Shown: positions 39,186 to 50,600, numbered from the stretch's first letter. The stretch is 64,000 nt of DNA from Pseudoalteromonas arctica (GCF_012927645.1 NZ_JABBMT010000001.1:62001-126000), one strand, 5' to 3'. Notes: generated from the letters alone by a model not told the origin. A program made the numbers and translations.

Positions 39186-39674
39186 CGGTTTTTACCCGAT
39201 CACAATAAAGTTAAACATCATAAATATTTAAAAATTTTTGGTCGTTTACTCCACGATGCTAATCTATGGCATTTAAATCGTCGCTCAGCTCGTGGGGCAT
39301 TTTCAGTCGGTTTATTCTTCGCTTTCATCCCTGTTCCTTTTCAGATGGTGCTTGCTGCTGCGTTGGCTATTCCATTACGAGTAAATCTACCTATTTCTGT
39401 CGCCGTGGTTTGGATCACCAATCCGCTAACCATGCCGCCTATTTTTTATTGTTCGTATTTAATTGGCACCTTGGTGTTAGGACAACCGGAACAACATTTT
39501 GCATTTCAACCAAGTTGGCAGTGGTTTATGGAAAGCTTAACCACCATTGGTCCTGCTTTTTTAGTTGGCTCGTTTATCAGTGCCTGTGTTGCTTCAATCG
39601 TAGGCTATTTCGGTGTTGATTTACTATGGCGTCGCTCAGTGCGTAAAGCATGGTTAAATCGACATAAAAAATAA
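39165..39674 (+). CDS. DUF2062 family membrane protein
   Basis: A 169-residue membrane protein. The conserved N-terminal segment MAKKTIQRFLPDHNKVKHHK is followed by the DUF2062 signature ARGAFSVGLFFAFIPVPFQM and WITNPLTMPPIFY, with three membrane helices. Function is unknown. The ATG at 39165 is the usual family start. Its first 21 bases overlap the 5' end of comEC on the other strand, so the two promoters must lie within each other's coding regions. The gene ends before the terminator at 39706. Confidence 0.9.
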   Translation: MAKKTIQRFLPDHNKVKHHKYLKIFGRLLHDANLWHLNRRSARGAFSVGLFFAFIPVPFQMVLAAALAIPLRVNLPISVAVVWITNPLTMPPIFYCSYLIGTLVLGQPEQHFAFQPSWQWFMESLTTIGPAFLVGSFISACVASIVGYFGVDLLWRRSVRKAWLNRHKK

Positions 39675-39705
39675 CTGTTGCTAATTTCTCATAAAGTATA
39701 GACAA

Positions 39706-39737
39706 AAAAACCCCTGCTTAGCAAAGCAGGGGTTTTT
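39706..39737. terminator. Bidirectional terminator between the DUF2062 and DUF3466 genes
   Basis: CCCCTGCTT (39711-39719) and AAGCAGGGG (39724-39732) form a 9-bp stem with a 4-base loop. A-runs and T-runs flank both sides (39706-39710 and 39733-39737). Confidence 0.93.
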
Positions 39738-39791
39738 ATTTTAATACTCAGTGAGCCTTAATGCTGGATCACCTAGCTATAACTTCAATAC

Positions 39792-41534
39792 TTAACGCAC
39801 TATACGACGCAGGCCGACTAACGGTAGTAACAATAACGTATACCAAGGAAAACTAGACGATTGGCGTTTGTAACTTTCTCTTTCAGGATCTGAGCAACTT
39901 TCAATACTGCCATTATTAATAGGAGATAACTTCACTGGTACTACAATACTTTCGTATTCTATTTCACCATTGATATCTTGTACAACATCACCTAATGAAT
40001 CAGTTTTTTCGACCGTTTTAGTAGCAACACCAAAAATTTCGTTTTTATTGTTAATTACTTGAGCCCCTGAAACGACATAACTATAACGTGTTTCACCATC
40101 AGCTTCGTAGCAAGGCAATAAATCATTTATGTTTGTAATCGCATCATCACCAATCTTATACAAGAAGCCTTCGCGACGACGGACACCAACATTAAATAAG
40201 TCAGTTTCACCTTCACCAACAATATAGCCATTATCATTAATATCATTGGCAACTGAGCTAGAGCTATTAAAGTAATCCTTTGGGAAAACAGTACTATTGC
40301 TGGCAATATCATGATAGAAGAACTTTTGACGATCTGTGCCATCAATTCTTTTAATACCATAGCCAACAATAATGTTATTTTCGTTTATGGCAGCAGCCTT
40401 ACCACCAGTCCAATCATCTTCTTGATTGAGCATTTCAACAACGTTACCGTTTTTGTAATAAACAGGCAATGATCTAATTGTTGATGATTTGTTATTATCA
40501 CGAATATCAGAATAACCAGCAACAATACCCTTACCATTAACAGCAAGTGCATTACTTACAAATGCAAAGCCATCATCTTCCTCGGGTGTAAGGCCCAAAC
40601 CAAGCTGTTCAGTTTTAGTAATATTTAAGTTTGTATCAAGTGTCCACTTAACAGCGCGGGTATCAAACAATCGTGATGATCTAGCCCGATTTAAATTCTC
40701 AATACAAACACTGACAGGTTCATCTTCACCATCACAGCTATCATCAATGTTTTCTTGTCTATCAACTGGGATCCCCGTTGATACTTGCCCAACTATAATA
40801 TAACCGGTGTTTGTTTTTACAATATCGTTAGCTGAACTTATACCGCCATATTCATCATATTCAGGAAGTAAAGGAACTGATACACCAGATGGAGATATAA
40901 CAACGCCACGAGAGATAAAATCACGCACAAATTGTGTTATTTCTTCTGTTTTATCATTCGGAAGAAAGCTAGTTTTCTCATAAGGCGCACTGCCCCAACC
41001 CACAGTAACACCGTCTTCTGCTACTGCATTATAGTTATTGCTAACGGAGCGTGTAAGGCCATCATAATCAACTGATGCAACATCAAAAAGAACTTGCTCT
41101 TGAGCTTCACCATTCAAAACATTGTAACCGATAATATTCGCTAGTTTTTGATATTCAGGGTTTGTTCTTGTTGCATCTGAACTTAAAAAATCCAACATAA
41201 AACTGTGCGCATCAGGATTAGTTGCCGCCGCATTATTGTTTTCAATATCATCAAGCGTAAAGGTAATTTCTTTATCAATTAACTCGAAATCGTCTTCTCG
41301 CCGATCGTAGGCTCTTTCAATTAAGCTATCTGTAAAATCTATATAACTAACATCAATAGGTAAATTGTAAATACCGTTAGCAACGCCGATTATATGGCCA
41401 CTTTCGCTGACATCTTTAACGTAGTTATGCTTTGCTTCTTCCAATGTGCTCAGCTCGGTTAACTGATAGGTTGCACTGATTGCCGATGTACTCATAGTAG
41501 CTAAAATACTAGCAGCGAGTAATTTATATTTCAT
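39792..41534 (-). CDS. DUF3466 family secreted protein with a C-terminal sorting-type tail
   Basis: A 580-residue protein with a signal peptide (MKYKLLAASILATMSTSAISA). The middle holds repeated segments of the form xIN-x-x-GxIvGxx: AINENNIIVGYG, DINDNGYIVGEG and VINNKNEIFGVA, as in extracellular HAF/DUF3466 repeat proteins. The last 20 residues (PWYTLLLLPLVGLRRIVR) form a hydrophobic stretch plus basic end. This resembles a GlyGly-CTERM/rhombosortase-type anchor, though the glycines are missing. It is preceded by uup and shares the minus strand with it. Surface location is inferred; function unknown. Confidence 0.75.
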   Translation of the reverse strand: MKYKLLAASILATMSTSAISATYQLTELSTLEEAKHNYVKDVSESGHIIGVANGIYNLPIDVSYIDFTDSLIERAYDRREDDFELIDKEITFTLDDIENNNAAATNPDAHSFMLDFLSSDATRTNPEYQKLANIIGYNVLNGEAQEQVLFDVASVDYDGLTRSVSNNYNAVAEDGVTVGWGSAPYEKTSFLPNDKTEEITQFVRDFISRGVVISPSGVSVPLLPEYDEYGGISSANDIVKTNTGYIIVGQVSTGIPVDRQENIDDSCDGEDEPVSVCIENLNRARSSRLFDTRAVKWTLDTNLNITKTEQLGLGLTPEEDDGFAFVSNALAVNGKGIVAGYSDIRDNNKSSTIRSLPVYYKNGNVVEMLNQEDDWTGGKAAAINENNIIVGYGIKRIDGTDRQKFFYHDIASNSTVFPKDYFNSSSSVANDINDNGYIVGEGETDLFNVGVRRREGFLYKIGDDAITNINDLLPCYEADGETRYSYVVSGAQVINNKNEIFGVATKTVEKTDSLGDVVQDINGEIEYESIVVPVKLSPINNGSIESCSDPERESYKRQSSSFPWYTLLLLPLVGLRRIVR

Positions 41535-41545
41535 TTTAGTCCTTA

Positions 41546-43465
41546 CTACTGATTCTTTAAATCTTCAAGTTCTTCCCAGCGCTCCAAAGCGGCTTCAAGG
41601 TCAGACTCAAGTTGTGCTAAATGGTTCAATTCTTTGGTCGTCGCACTGGCATCTTGTTTAAAGAAATCAGCGTCATTAACCACAAGTTGCTGCGCTTCTA
41701 ATGCTTGTTCAAGTTGTTCCAGCTTACTGGGTAATTGTTCTAATTCAAGTTTTAATTTGTAAGAGAGTTTATTACTTTTGTTATCTGCTTTAGCCACAGG
41801 AGCTGCTGCAACGACTGCTTCTTTTTTAGCAGGTGTAGTTAGCTGTTTTTTTTGTTCCTGTGCTAAATAATTAGTGTAGGCTTCATAATCACTGTAACCA
41901 CCGACGATATCTGTAATTACCCCATTACCTTCAAACGCCCACACACTGGTACAGGTATTATCAATAAACTCACGGTCATGGCTTACTATTAACACAGTTC
42001 CCTGATACTGATTAATAATATCCTCTAACAGCTCGAGAGTTTCTATATCTAAATCATTGGTCGGCTCATCAAGCACTAGAATATTTGATGGTTTTAAAAA
42101 TAGTTTAGCTAATAACAAGCGATTTTTTTCACCGCCAGAGAGTGCTTTAACTGGTGTACGAGCACGCGCAGGTGGGAATAAAAAGTCTTGTAAATAACCG
42201 AGTACATGACGTGAGCGTCCATTCATCATCACTTCTTGCTTACCTTCTGCTACGTTATCTTGTACGGTGGCTTCTTCATCAAGCTTTTGGCGATATTGAT
42301 CAAAGTAAGCAAACTCTAAGTTCACCCCTTGCTTAACAATCCCTTCATCAGCTTCAATATCCCCAAATAGCAGTTTTAATAAAGTTGTTTTACCAATCCC
42401 ATTAGGGCCCACTAAGCCAATACGATCGCCACGCATTACTAATGTAGAGAAGTCATTGGCGATAACTTTGTCTTTGTTAAATGCATGACTTAGGTGTTTC
42501 GCTTCAAATACTAATTTACCTGAACGGTCTGCAGTTTCAATATTGAAGTCAGTTTTACCTACTTGATCAACACGTTGTTTGCGTTCATTACGTAACTGCT
42601 TTAGTTCGCGTACACGGCCTTCATTACGCGTTCTACGAGCTTTAACACCTTGGCGTATCCATGCTTCTTCTTCAGCTAGACGTTTATCAAATAATGCGTT
42701 TTGGGTTTCTTCAACTTTTAAATCATGGGCTTTTTGCTCTAAATAAGTAGCATAATCGCCTGGATATGAAATCAGCTTACCGCGATCTAAGTCTAAGATC
42801 CGCGTCGCCACTGCACGAATAAACGCACGGTCATGAGAAATAAAAACAATGCCACCTTTAAACTCTTTTAGAAATTGTTCAAGCCACATCACACTTTCCA
42901 TATCTAAATGGTTAGTAGGCTCATCAAGTAATAATAAATCAGGCTCACTAACCAGTGCGCGAGCAAGGGCAACTTTGCGTAACCAGCCACCGGAAAGTGA
43001 TTCAAGTTTCGCTTCTGGTGTTAATTCTAACTGGGTTAATACCAATTGAATACGACTATCAAAACGCCAACCATCGGCGGCTTCGAGTTGATTTGATAAA
43101 CGCTCTAATTTATTTAATAATTGATCCGTGCATTCAGTCTGTAACTGGGTACTAACATGGTGAAAATCAATTAATAAATTTGCAATTTCAGGCATTCCTT
43201 GCGCAACATAATCAAACACCGAGCCACTAGCTCCTTTTGGTGGATCTTGCTCTAGACGAGATATTTTAATACTACCTAACTGATTTATTTCACCATCATC
43301 TAAAATAACTTGGCCATCAAGGACTTTTAGTAACGTTGATTTACCCGCACCATTACGGCCAACCACACACACACGCTCGCCAGTTTCGATGACGGCATCA
43401 GCGTTGTCTAACAGTGGATGCGTACCATAGGCGAGTTGCGCTTTAGAAATTCTAATTAAATCCAT
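41546..43465 (-). CDS. uup: ABC-F family ATPase Uup
   Basis: A 639-residue ABC-F protein with two ATP-binding domains. Walker A motifs are GRNGAGKST and GPNGIGKTT, signatures are LSGGWLRK and LSGGEKNR, and there are no membrane helices. The C-terminal 85 residues form a coiled coil (KLKLELEQLPSKLEQLEQAL), as in E. coli Uup. ABC-F proteins act on the ribosome; Uup is also linked to precise excision of transposons. The start overlaps the glutaredoxin-like gene by 10 bases. Confidence 0.95.
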   Translation of the reverse strand: MDLIRISKAQLAYGTHPLLDNADAVIETGERVCVVGRNGAGKSTLLKVLDGQVILDDGEINQLGSIKISRLEQDPPKGASGSVFDYVAQGMPEIANLLIDFHHVSTQLQTECTDQLLNKLERLSNQLEAADGWRFDSRIQLVLTQLELTPEAKLESLSGGWLRKVALARALVSEPDLLLLDEPTNHLDMESVMWLEQFLKEFKGGIVFISHDRAFIRAVATRILDLDRGKLISYPGDYATYLEQKAHDLKVEETQNALFDKRLAEEEAWIRQGVKARRTRNEGRVRELKQLRNERKQRVDQVGKTDFNIETADRSGKLVFEAKHLSHAFNKDKVIANDFSTLVMRGDRIGLVGPNGIGKTTLLKLLFGDIEADEGIVKQGVNLEFAYFDQYRQKLDEEATVQDNVAEGKQEVMMNGRSRHVLGYLQDFLFPPARARTPVKALSGGEKNRLLLAKLFLKPSNILVLDEPTNDLDIETLELLEDIINQYQGTVLIVSHDREFIDNTCTSVWAFEGNGVITDIVGGYSDYEAYTNYLAQEQKKQLTTPAKKEAVVAAAPVAKADNKSNKLSYKLKLELEQLPSKLEQLEQALEAQQLVVNDADFFKQDASATTKELNHLAQLESDLEAALERWEELEDLKNQ

Positions 43466-43716
43466 ACTATCTGTTTACTCTTATTCTGTTTGCGTAAAAA
43501 CTGACACACATCTTGTGCAGTGAAAGGCCAAAATAATTGCGGGCCTTGATCGCTTTTTAAAACGGGTATACTGGTCTGATACTCTGTAATTAATTCTTCA
43601 TCACTCATAATATCAACAAGCTGTAAGCGATCATCACCTAACAACGGCGTGATCAAGTCCTGTGCTTGCTCACATAAATGGCAGCCATCGGTATGATATA
43701 AAATCCACTTAGCCAT
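43456..43716 (-). CDS. Glutaredoxin-family thiol protein (CxxC)
   Basis: An 86-residue protein with a thioredoxin fold pattern: beta strand AKWILYHT, the active pair CHLC (Cys12, Cys15), and the cis-Pro in TSIPVLKS. It resembles the DUF836/glutaredoxin-like group. It lies between rlmKL and uup and overlaps both (8 and 10 bases), so it is part of that operon. A redox function is likely; its partner is unknown. Confidence 0.85.
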   Translation of the reverse strand: MAKWILYHTDGCHLCEQAQDLITPLLGDDRLQLVDIMSDEELITEYQTSIPVLKSDQGPQLFWPFTAQDVCQFLRKQNKSKQIVWI

Positions 43717-45826
43717 GGGTTATCAACCAGCTATTATGTATTTTTTTATTGCGTTTAAAATCAGGAGAAATCGTCTGCTCTGAAATATTAACTGCTTTTA
43801 ATCCTAAGCCAATCAAGCCCACTTCATCCATGCTGAAACCTCGCATATTGTTCGAGAAAATCAACGTCCCTGATGGACTAAGGATTTTTTTAACCCATGT
43901 GAGCAGCTTGATATGATCGTTTTGCACATCAAATGCGTCTTTCATTCGTTTTGAGTTTGAAAATGTTGGCGGATCTAAAAAGATCAAATCGTACTGACTG
44001 GTTGCATGTTCAAGCCATTTCAAACAATCAGCTTGCTCAAATCGATAGCGAGTATTACTGATATTATTCAGTTCAAAATTATCCTGCCCCCATTTTAAGT
44101 AGGTTTTTGATAAATCAACTGTGGTTATCGCTTTAGCGCCACCAAGAGCGGCATGCACAGACGCTGTGCCTGTGTAGGCAAATAAATTCAAGAAGCGTTT
44201 ATCTTTGGCATTTTCTTGGATATAACGACGTGCAAGGCGATGATCTAAAAACAAGCCTGTATCTAAGTAATCAAATAAGTTAACTTTAAACTTCGCACCA
44301 AACTCTTCAACTACTTGAGTACGATTTTGTTTAGCCATCGGTGTGTATTGTTCTTCACCTTTTTGCTTTTTACGTACTTTTACAGCAATATTTCCAGGTG
44401 CGATATTGAGCTGCTGTGAGGTTAACGAAATCACGTCTTGCAAGCGTTTATGCGCTGTCACATCGTCAATTTCTTTCGGTGCAGCGTATTCAAAAATAAC
44501 GGCTGAATCACCATAGACGTCCACAGCAACATTGTATTCTGGAATATCGGCGTCATAAACACGATAAGCCTGAATATCATTTTGCTTAAGCCAATTTTTT
44601 AAGCCTTGCTTATTTTTCTTTACCCGATTGGCAAATGACATTGAGCCTTCGAAGTTTAAAGCCGGTTTATCTTCTGAACTTTGACTTACTTGTTTATCAT
44701 CTAACTGATATAAGTTAAGTACGACATCAAGGGGACCATTTTTAAACTTATAACGTTTCAGTTTTACCAGTTTTAATAACTTAAACAGACTTTCATCCAT
44801 GCCTAGTAGAGCAAGTTTCCAGTTGTTAAAATGTTTTTTAAAGCCTGTACCTAAAGCACTGTGTAAACTCACCAACTCAGCCATCGAACCAATACGTTCA
44901 CCATACGGTAAATTTGAAATAACCACACCTGGTAATTTTGCCACTGAGGTAAGCTTAGTTGCATCGCTTTGTTTAAACTTGATCACATCACCTAGATCAG
45001 CTCTACGAGCATTATCTACTGCTTTGCTCAGTACATTAGCGTCATTGTCATGACCAATAAGCCATAACTTAGGGTCGGTAATTTGTGCTGTAAGCTGCTC
45101 TTTTAACTCTTTGTATTTAGCAATACTGAAACTTGGTAAACGCTCAAATGCAAATCCCTCACGGAATAAACCCGGCGCTTCATTACGCGCCATGCCAGCA
45201 GCTTCAATCAAAATAGTGCCAGCACCACAGCAGGGATCAAATAGCGGCTGTTGAACATTATCAAGCCAACCACTGCGTTTGATCAGTGCTGCCGCTAAAT
45301 GCTCTTTAATAGGTGCCTTACCTTGACCTTCTCGGTAACCACGTTCAGATAAACGCGGCCCTGAATAATCGATATACATGGCCACACCTTGACGCGATAA
45401 ACGCGCAACAACGCGTACATTGGCATCTTGTTTATCAACATTTGGCCGCTGTTCAAATAAATCATTAAAATAATCAACAATCGCATCTTTGATCACTAAA
45501 CCTGAGAACTGGGTATTTTTAAGTGAGTCGTTGGTACCATTAAAGTCGACTGCAAAAGTTTGCGTTGGACCAAACCATTCCTGCCAAGGCTGTGAGCGAG
45601 CAAAATTGTAAAGGCTTTCTTTATTATTAACGCCCTCCTTCTCTTCGATCAACATCAGCACTCGTGTCGCGAAGCGGCTCATTAAACAGACCTTTTGTGC
45701 TAATGTAGTGTCGGCGTCAAAACGCACAGAACCGACTGTTTGTTTGGTCACCGTAGCGCCAATGTCAGTAAGTTCATCAACCAATAAATTTTCGATTCCG
45801 ATAGAAGTAAGTGCGATAAAATGCAA
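43709..45826 (-). CDS. rlmL: Bifunctional 23S rRNA methyltransferase RlmKL
   Basis: A 705-residue fusion, matching E. coli RlmKL (702). The N-terminal half has a THUMP domain and a methyltransferase with DPCCGAGTILIEAA (m2G2445); the C-terminal half has a second methyltransferase with DPPTFSNSKRMKDA (m7G2069). Both modify the peptidyl-transferase region of 23S rRNA. It starts at 45826 (MHFIALTSIG). The order rlmKL-thiol protein-uup is conserved. Confidence 0.96.
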   Translation of the reverse strand: MHFIALTSIGIENLLVDELTDIGATVTKQTVGSVRFDADTTLAQKVCLMSRFATRVLMLIEEKEGVNNKESLYNFARSQPWQEWFGPTQTFAVDFNGTNDSLKNTQFSGLVIKDAIVDYFNDLFEQRPNVDKQDANVRVVARLSRQGVAMYIDYSGPRLSERGYREGQGKAPIKEHLAAALIKRSGWLDNVQQPLFDPCCGAGTILIEAAGMARNEAPGLFREGFAFERLPSFSIAKYKELKEQLTAQITDPKLWLIGHDNDANVLSKAVDNARRADLGDVIKFKQSDATKLTSVAKLPGVVISNLPYGERIGSMAELVSLHSALGTGFKKHFNNWKLALLGMDESLFKLLKLVKLKRYKFKNGPLDVVLNLYQLDDKQVSQSSEDKPALNFEGSMSFANRVKKNKQGLKNWLKQNDIQAYRVYDADIPEYNVAVDVYGDSAVIFEYAAPKEIDDVTAHKRLQDVISLTSQQLNIAPGNIAVKVRKKQKGEEQYTPMAKQNRTQVVEEFGAKFKVNLFDYLDTGLFLDHRLARRYIQENAKDKRFLNLFAYTGTASVHAALGGAKAITTVDLSKTYLKWGQDNFELNNISNTRYRFEQADCLKWLEHATSQYDLIFLDPPTFSNSKRMKDAFDVQNDHIKLLTWVKKILSPSGTLIFSNNMRGFSMDEVGLIGLGLKAVNISEQTISPDFKRNKKIHNSWLITHG

Positions 45827-45916
45827 AGTAATAACCCTTAATAGCTAATTGCTCGGGATTATAACATAGGTTGGGTCACAAACACGCGATAAACAAAGGA
45901 ACTACAAAAAATATGC

Positions 45917-46447
45917 TTAGGCTGTTTTACTGTTTTGTGCGTGGTTATAAATTGGATGAACACGATTGTTAAGTATACGAATAGCTTCAAATTGATTAAG
46001 GCTTAAATTTTCATCAAGCTTAAAATGCTCAGATAGACAAATGCACAAAGAGGCTTCTTTACAGTGGTCAACAATCAAAAACTCACCGCTTTGTTCGCTA
46101 GTTTGCAATCTTATAACTGCTTCAATACTGGGCTCATTGCCTTTGTAGGGTTCGAAAAACCAACTTTTTGCCAGCATTGGCTTCAAATAAAATTTAGCCG
46201 CTGTCGCATTAAGTGCGATTTGGCATAGCTGTGCGCCATTCCATAGATTAAATCCAGCAAGATATTGATAAACCTGCTGATAAAAGGCGGCATCTTCTAA
46301 ACTAAAGTTAGGTTGGGTAAAAATAGCATCGGTGAGTTGGCGTAGTTTATAAGGCGTGCACAGCTGCATATCTTGATCTAAATCGATCAATAAACGATTT
46401 CGTACTGGACAAGCAATCCATTGCCACTGCTTTGATGCTTGTAACAT
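45917..46447 (-). CDS. zapC: Cell division protein ZapC
   Basis: A 176-residue soluble protein (E. coli ZapC 180). Features include KQWQWIACPVRNRLLIDL at the N-terminus and EHFKLDENLSLNQFEAIRILNNRVHP near the C-terminus in shortened form: positions about 141-166. It binds FtsZ and promotes bundling of protofilaments at midcell. Its place between pyrD and rlmKL is the same as in E. coli, which supports the call. Confidence 0.9.
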   Translation of the reverse strand: MLQASKQWQWIACPVRNRLLIDLDQDMQLCTPYKLRQLTDAIFTQPNFSLEDAAFYQQVYQYLAGFNLWNGAQLCQIALNATAAKFYLKPMLAKSWFFEPYKGNEPSIEAVIRLQTSEQSGEFLIVDHCKEASLCICLSEHFKLDENLSLNQFEAIRILNNRVHPIYNHAQNSKTA

Positions 46448-46567
46448 GCGTTCCCTACCCCCCTATTAATTAATCTTATGAATAGTGGAGTATAGCGGCT
46501 TTTGACCAATTAATATATATTTCTTTAGAACATTTATTGAACGATCAAAAGCTTAAATAACGGATCT

Positions 46568-47578
46568 TTATAAGCCTTGCAGGATCGTTTTTACCAATTG
46601 CGGTCCTTTATATATAAATCCAGTGTATATCTGTAACAGATCCGCACCTGCATTTAACTTTTCTTTCGCACTGGCAGCATCATCAATGCCGCCCACTCCA
46701 ATAATAGGTAACTTGCCCGCAGTTAGGCGCTTGAGCTCTTTAACTACGTGCGTTGAACGCTCACGAACCGGTTGACCAGACAAGCCACCAGCCTCATCAG
46801 CATACTGTTGTCCGTGTACAGCTGCTCGCTCTAAAGTGGTGTTTGTTGCAATCACACCATCAATATTATTATTTACTAATGACTCACTAACTTGCGCTAT
46901 TTGTACAGCATCAAGATCTGGGGCAATTTTTACTAGCATTGGCACTTGTTTGTTGTGTTTTGCGATCAGATCAAGTTGCTCGTTTTTCAAGCTTTGTAGT
47001 AAGTCATCAAGCGCCGCACCATATTGAAGGTCACGCAAGCCAGGGGTATTTGGCGAAGAGATATTAACCGTAATGTACGAAGCATGCTCAAACACTTTAC
47101 GCATACAGTGGATGTAATCGTCTTTACCTTGTTCATTTGGGGTATCTTTATTCTTACCAATATTGATACCTAGAATGCCGTCGTATTTAGCAGCCTTGAC
47201 GTTATTAATTAGGTTATCAACGCCTTTATTATTAAAGCCCATACGATTGATAATTGCATTTGACTCCGGCAGACGGAAAATACGCGGCTTGTCATTACCT
47301 ACTTGTGGACGAGGTGTTACAGTACCAACTTCAATAAAGCCAAAACCCATCTTTGCAAACGCATCTATGCATTCTGCATTTTTATCAAGACCAGCGGCCA
47401 ATCCTACTGGGTTTTTAAACTGTAAGCCTAAAAATTCGACTGGATGATCTGCCACTGATTGCGACCATGCAGCACTGAATGGGGTATTGTTAAAACGGCG
47501 TAAATTGTGCAGTGCAAATTCATGGGCCCATTCCGCATCACGGGTGAACATAAAACGGCGAGCAAGATCGTAAAACAT
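46568..47578 (-). CDS. pyrD: Dihydroorotate dehydrogenase (quinone), class 2
   Basis: A 336-residue enzyme, the same length as E. coli PyrD. The N-terminal helix ([11 protein letters not shown]) anchors it to the inner membrane. The FMN-site segment is [13 protein letters not shown], with the catalytic Ser, and GVIATNTT and [10 protein letters not shown] near the C-terminus complete the site. It oxidises dihydroorotate to orotate and passes electrons to quinone. It follows gdhB, which has its own terminator at 47601-47626. Confidence 0.96.
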   Translation of the reverse strand: MFYDLARRFMFTRDAEWAHEFALHNLRRFNNTPFSAAWSQSVADHPVEFLGLQFKNPVGLAAGLDKNAECIDAFAKMGFGFIEVGTVTPRPQVGNDKPRIFRLPESNAIINRMGFNNKGVDNLINNVKAAKYDGILGINIGKNKDTPNEQGKDDYIHCMRKVFEHASYITVNISSPNTPGLRDLQYGAALDDLLQSLKNEQLDLIAKHNKQVPMLVKIAPDLDAVQIAQVSESLVNNNIDGVIATNTTLERAAVHGQQYADEAGGLSGQPVRERSTHVVKELKRLTAGKLPIIGVGGIDDAASAKEKLNAGADLLQIYTGFIYKGPQLVKTILQGL

Positions 47579-47600
47579 GAAATAATCCTCTTAATAAAAA

Positions 47601-47626
47601 AATACCCCAGACTAGGCTGGGGTATT
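47601..47626 (-). terminator. Rho-independent terminator of gdhB
   Basis: AATACCCCAG (47601-47610) and CTGGGGTATT (47617-47626) form a 10-bp stem with a 6-base loop. The minus strand then continues TTTTTTTA. It lies 67 bases after the gdhB stop. Confidence 0.9.
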
Positions 47627-47692
47627 GTATAACAATTTTAATGATTAACTCATTATTTTCATGTGAGAAAATAACCAGCCAGTGCCAATTGC

Positions 47693-50600
47693 TTATTTTG
47701 CAGATGTATCACAGTTATGGCTAAGTAGCATAAGTTCGCGTAATGCAACTGAGAACTTAGCAAAATCATGACTTTGTGAAGTCTTAAATTCGGCTAACAT
47801 TTGCTTCCAGCGTTGTAGTAACAAATCTTGGCTATCCATCCACTGATCAATTTGACCGTCCACATCCTTGTCATCACCTGTGAAGTTGTTTAATACCACT
47901 TCCGATAATGTACGTTGTTGCCAATCAAGTTCTTCACGATAAGATGCACGCGCCAATGCTTGCCAATGATTTGCCACAGGCTGATGAGTAATTTGGTCAA
48001 GGAACCAATGCAGTCCCATGCGTGCACCTAGTTTGAAGTAGGTATTAGATACCATATCAATACTACGTCCTGAATTTGCTGCAACTTCAGCTAAGTCCAT
48101 TACTGAGAACAAGCTAGAAAGCGATACGATGCGTGTTGCAAGTTCAGCTGGCACTGCACTTTCAATAAGCTTGTCTGCGGCAGCGGCTAAACGTTCACCT
48201 TCTTTTTCAACCATGTAGTTAGTTAAGTTTGCACTTAAATCAGCAAAGGTCGGTGCAATGAAGGCAATTGTTTGCTCAATATTTTGTGCTTTATTGCGAT
48301 GACGTAAGAACCAACGTGTTGCTCGGCGTACTGTACGACGTAATTGATACAACATTTCAGTTTGCACTGCAGCTGGGATCTTGTTATCAAGATCAACAAT
48401 TGCAGACCAAGTATCACGCATTTGGAATACTTCACTGGCAACAGAGTAACATAACGCTATTTCAGCTTCGTTTGCGCCAGTTTCTTCATGCATACGTACC
48501 ATGAAGTTCAGACCCATATCGTTAACGATATTATTAGCTAACTTAGTAGCTATGATCTCTTTACGCAGTGGGTGATTATCCATCGCTGTATTGAACTTTT
48601 CACGTAGCGGTAAAGGGAAAGACTTCACTAACAGCTGACGATAATATGGGTTTTCTGTGATGTCGTCAGTCACGAGTGACTCTTTAAGTACCATTTTAGC
48701 GTACGACACAAGTACCGATAACTCTGGGCGAGTTAAATCTTTACCCGCTGCAGCGCGTTCAGCCAACTCTTCATCGCTTGGAATAAATTCAATTGCACGA
48801 TTTAACTTGCCATCTTTTTCAAGGGCATGAATAAAACGTACTTTTTCTTTAAGCGTTGATGAGCCTTTTAATTGCGTAATTGACAGTGTATGCGTTTGAC
48901 GATAACAATCTTTCAATACTAGTTGTGCAACTTCATCGGTCATTGAATACAGTAGTTCATCACGTTGTTTACGTGTTAAATCACCAGCTGTAACTAAACC
49001 ATTAAGTAAAATTTTGATATTTACTTCGTTATCAGAACACGCAACACCACCTACGTTATCGATAAAGTCTGTATTAACGCGACCGCCTTTAGCTGCAAAT
49101 TCAATACGTCCTAATTGGGTTGCACCTAAGTTGCCACCCTCACCGAGTACTTTTGCACCAAGCTCACTACCATTAATACGTAGGGCATCATTTGCACGAT
49201 CACCTACATCTGCATCGCTTTCTTTACTGCTCTTAATGTAAGTACCAATACCGCCATTCCATAATAGATCGAATTCCATCATTAAGAATGCTTTGATCAG
49301 CTCGTTTGGTGTCATGCTGGCTTTTTTAGTGCCCAACATTTTTTTCATTTCTGGCGTTAAAGTGATTGATTTAGCCGCACGTGAAAACACCCCGCCGCCC
49401 GCTGAAATCAAGTCCTTGTTGTAGTCTTCCCATGATGAACGAGGTAAGTTAAACAGGCGCTCGCGCTCTGGGTAAGAAGTCGCTGAATCTGGGTTTGGAT
49501 CAACAAAAATATGCAGATGGTTAAATGCCACTTGCAAACGGATATGCTTGGATAACAACATCCCATTACCAAATACATCCCCAGCCATATCACCAATTGC
49601 AACTACTGTAAAATCAGTTGTTTGTGTATCAATGTCCATTTCGCGGAAATGACGCTTAACCGACTCCCATGCACCTTTGGCTGTAATACCCATTTTCTTA
49701 TGGTCATAACCTACTGAACCACCTGATGCGAACGCATCACCTAGCCAGAAGTTATATTCATTAGCAATACCATTGGCGATATCAGAGAAAGTAGCTGTGC
49801 CTTTATCAGCTGCTACAACCAAATATGCATCATCTTCATCATGACGAGTTACATCAACCGGTGGTACAATTTCACCTTGGATGATGTTATCTGTGATATC
49901 TAATAAACCACGAATGAAGATTTTGTAACACTCTTGGCCTTCTTTGAAGAATGCGTCACGATCTGTTGGCAGTTGTTTACAAACAAAGCCGCCTTTTGAG
50001 CCTACAGGTACAATCACTGTATTCTTTACTTGTTGTGCTTTAACTAAACCAAGTACTTCAGTACGGAAGTCTTCACGACGATCTGACCAACGCAGGCCAC
50101 CACGCGCAACTTTACCACCACGTAAATGCACACCTTCTACACGTGGAGAATAAACAAATATTTCAAATGCAGGTAATGGCAATGGCATATCTGGAATTAA
50201 GCTTGGGTTTACTTTGAACGACACATAAGACTTAAACTGACCTATGTCATCTTTTTGGAAGTAGTTAGTACGCAGCGTAGCAATGATCATATCGACATAT
50301 AAACGAATAATACGGTCATCATCTAAGTTAGCAACGTTTTCAAGCTCTACATAAATTTGTGCAATTAGCTTATCAAGCGTCTTAACACTGGCAGGACTTT
50401 TAACCGAGAACTTTTTAGCAAATAAATTAACAATTTGCGTACCTATATGCGGGTAATTAGCTAATGTGCTCTCGATATAACTTTGCGAAAAAGTAACCCC
50501 AACTTGGCGCATATATTTTGCGTAAGCACGTAAAATTGATGCTTCGCGGCCTGTTAAGCCACCCATTAACACTAAGCGGTTAAAACCGTCATTTTCTAAA

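Noticed and set aside
46498..46552. GCTTTTGA...TCAAAAGC inverted copies between zapC and pyrD
   Set aside because: Only 8 bp with a 39-base loop in A/T-rich sequence; likely by chance.
49944..50153. Antisense reading frames inside gdhB and similar ones in sucA, bkd and mntX-like genes
   Set aside because: They are shadows of strongly coding minus- or plus-strand genes, without ribosome sites or conserved motifs.
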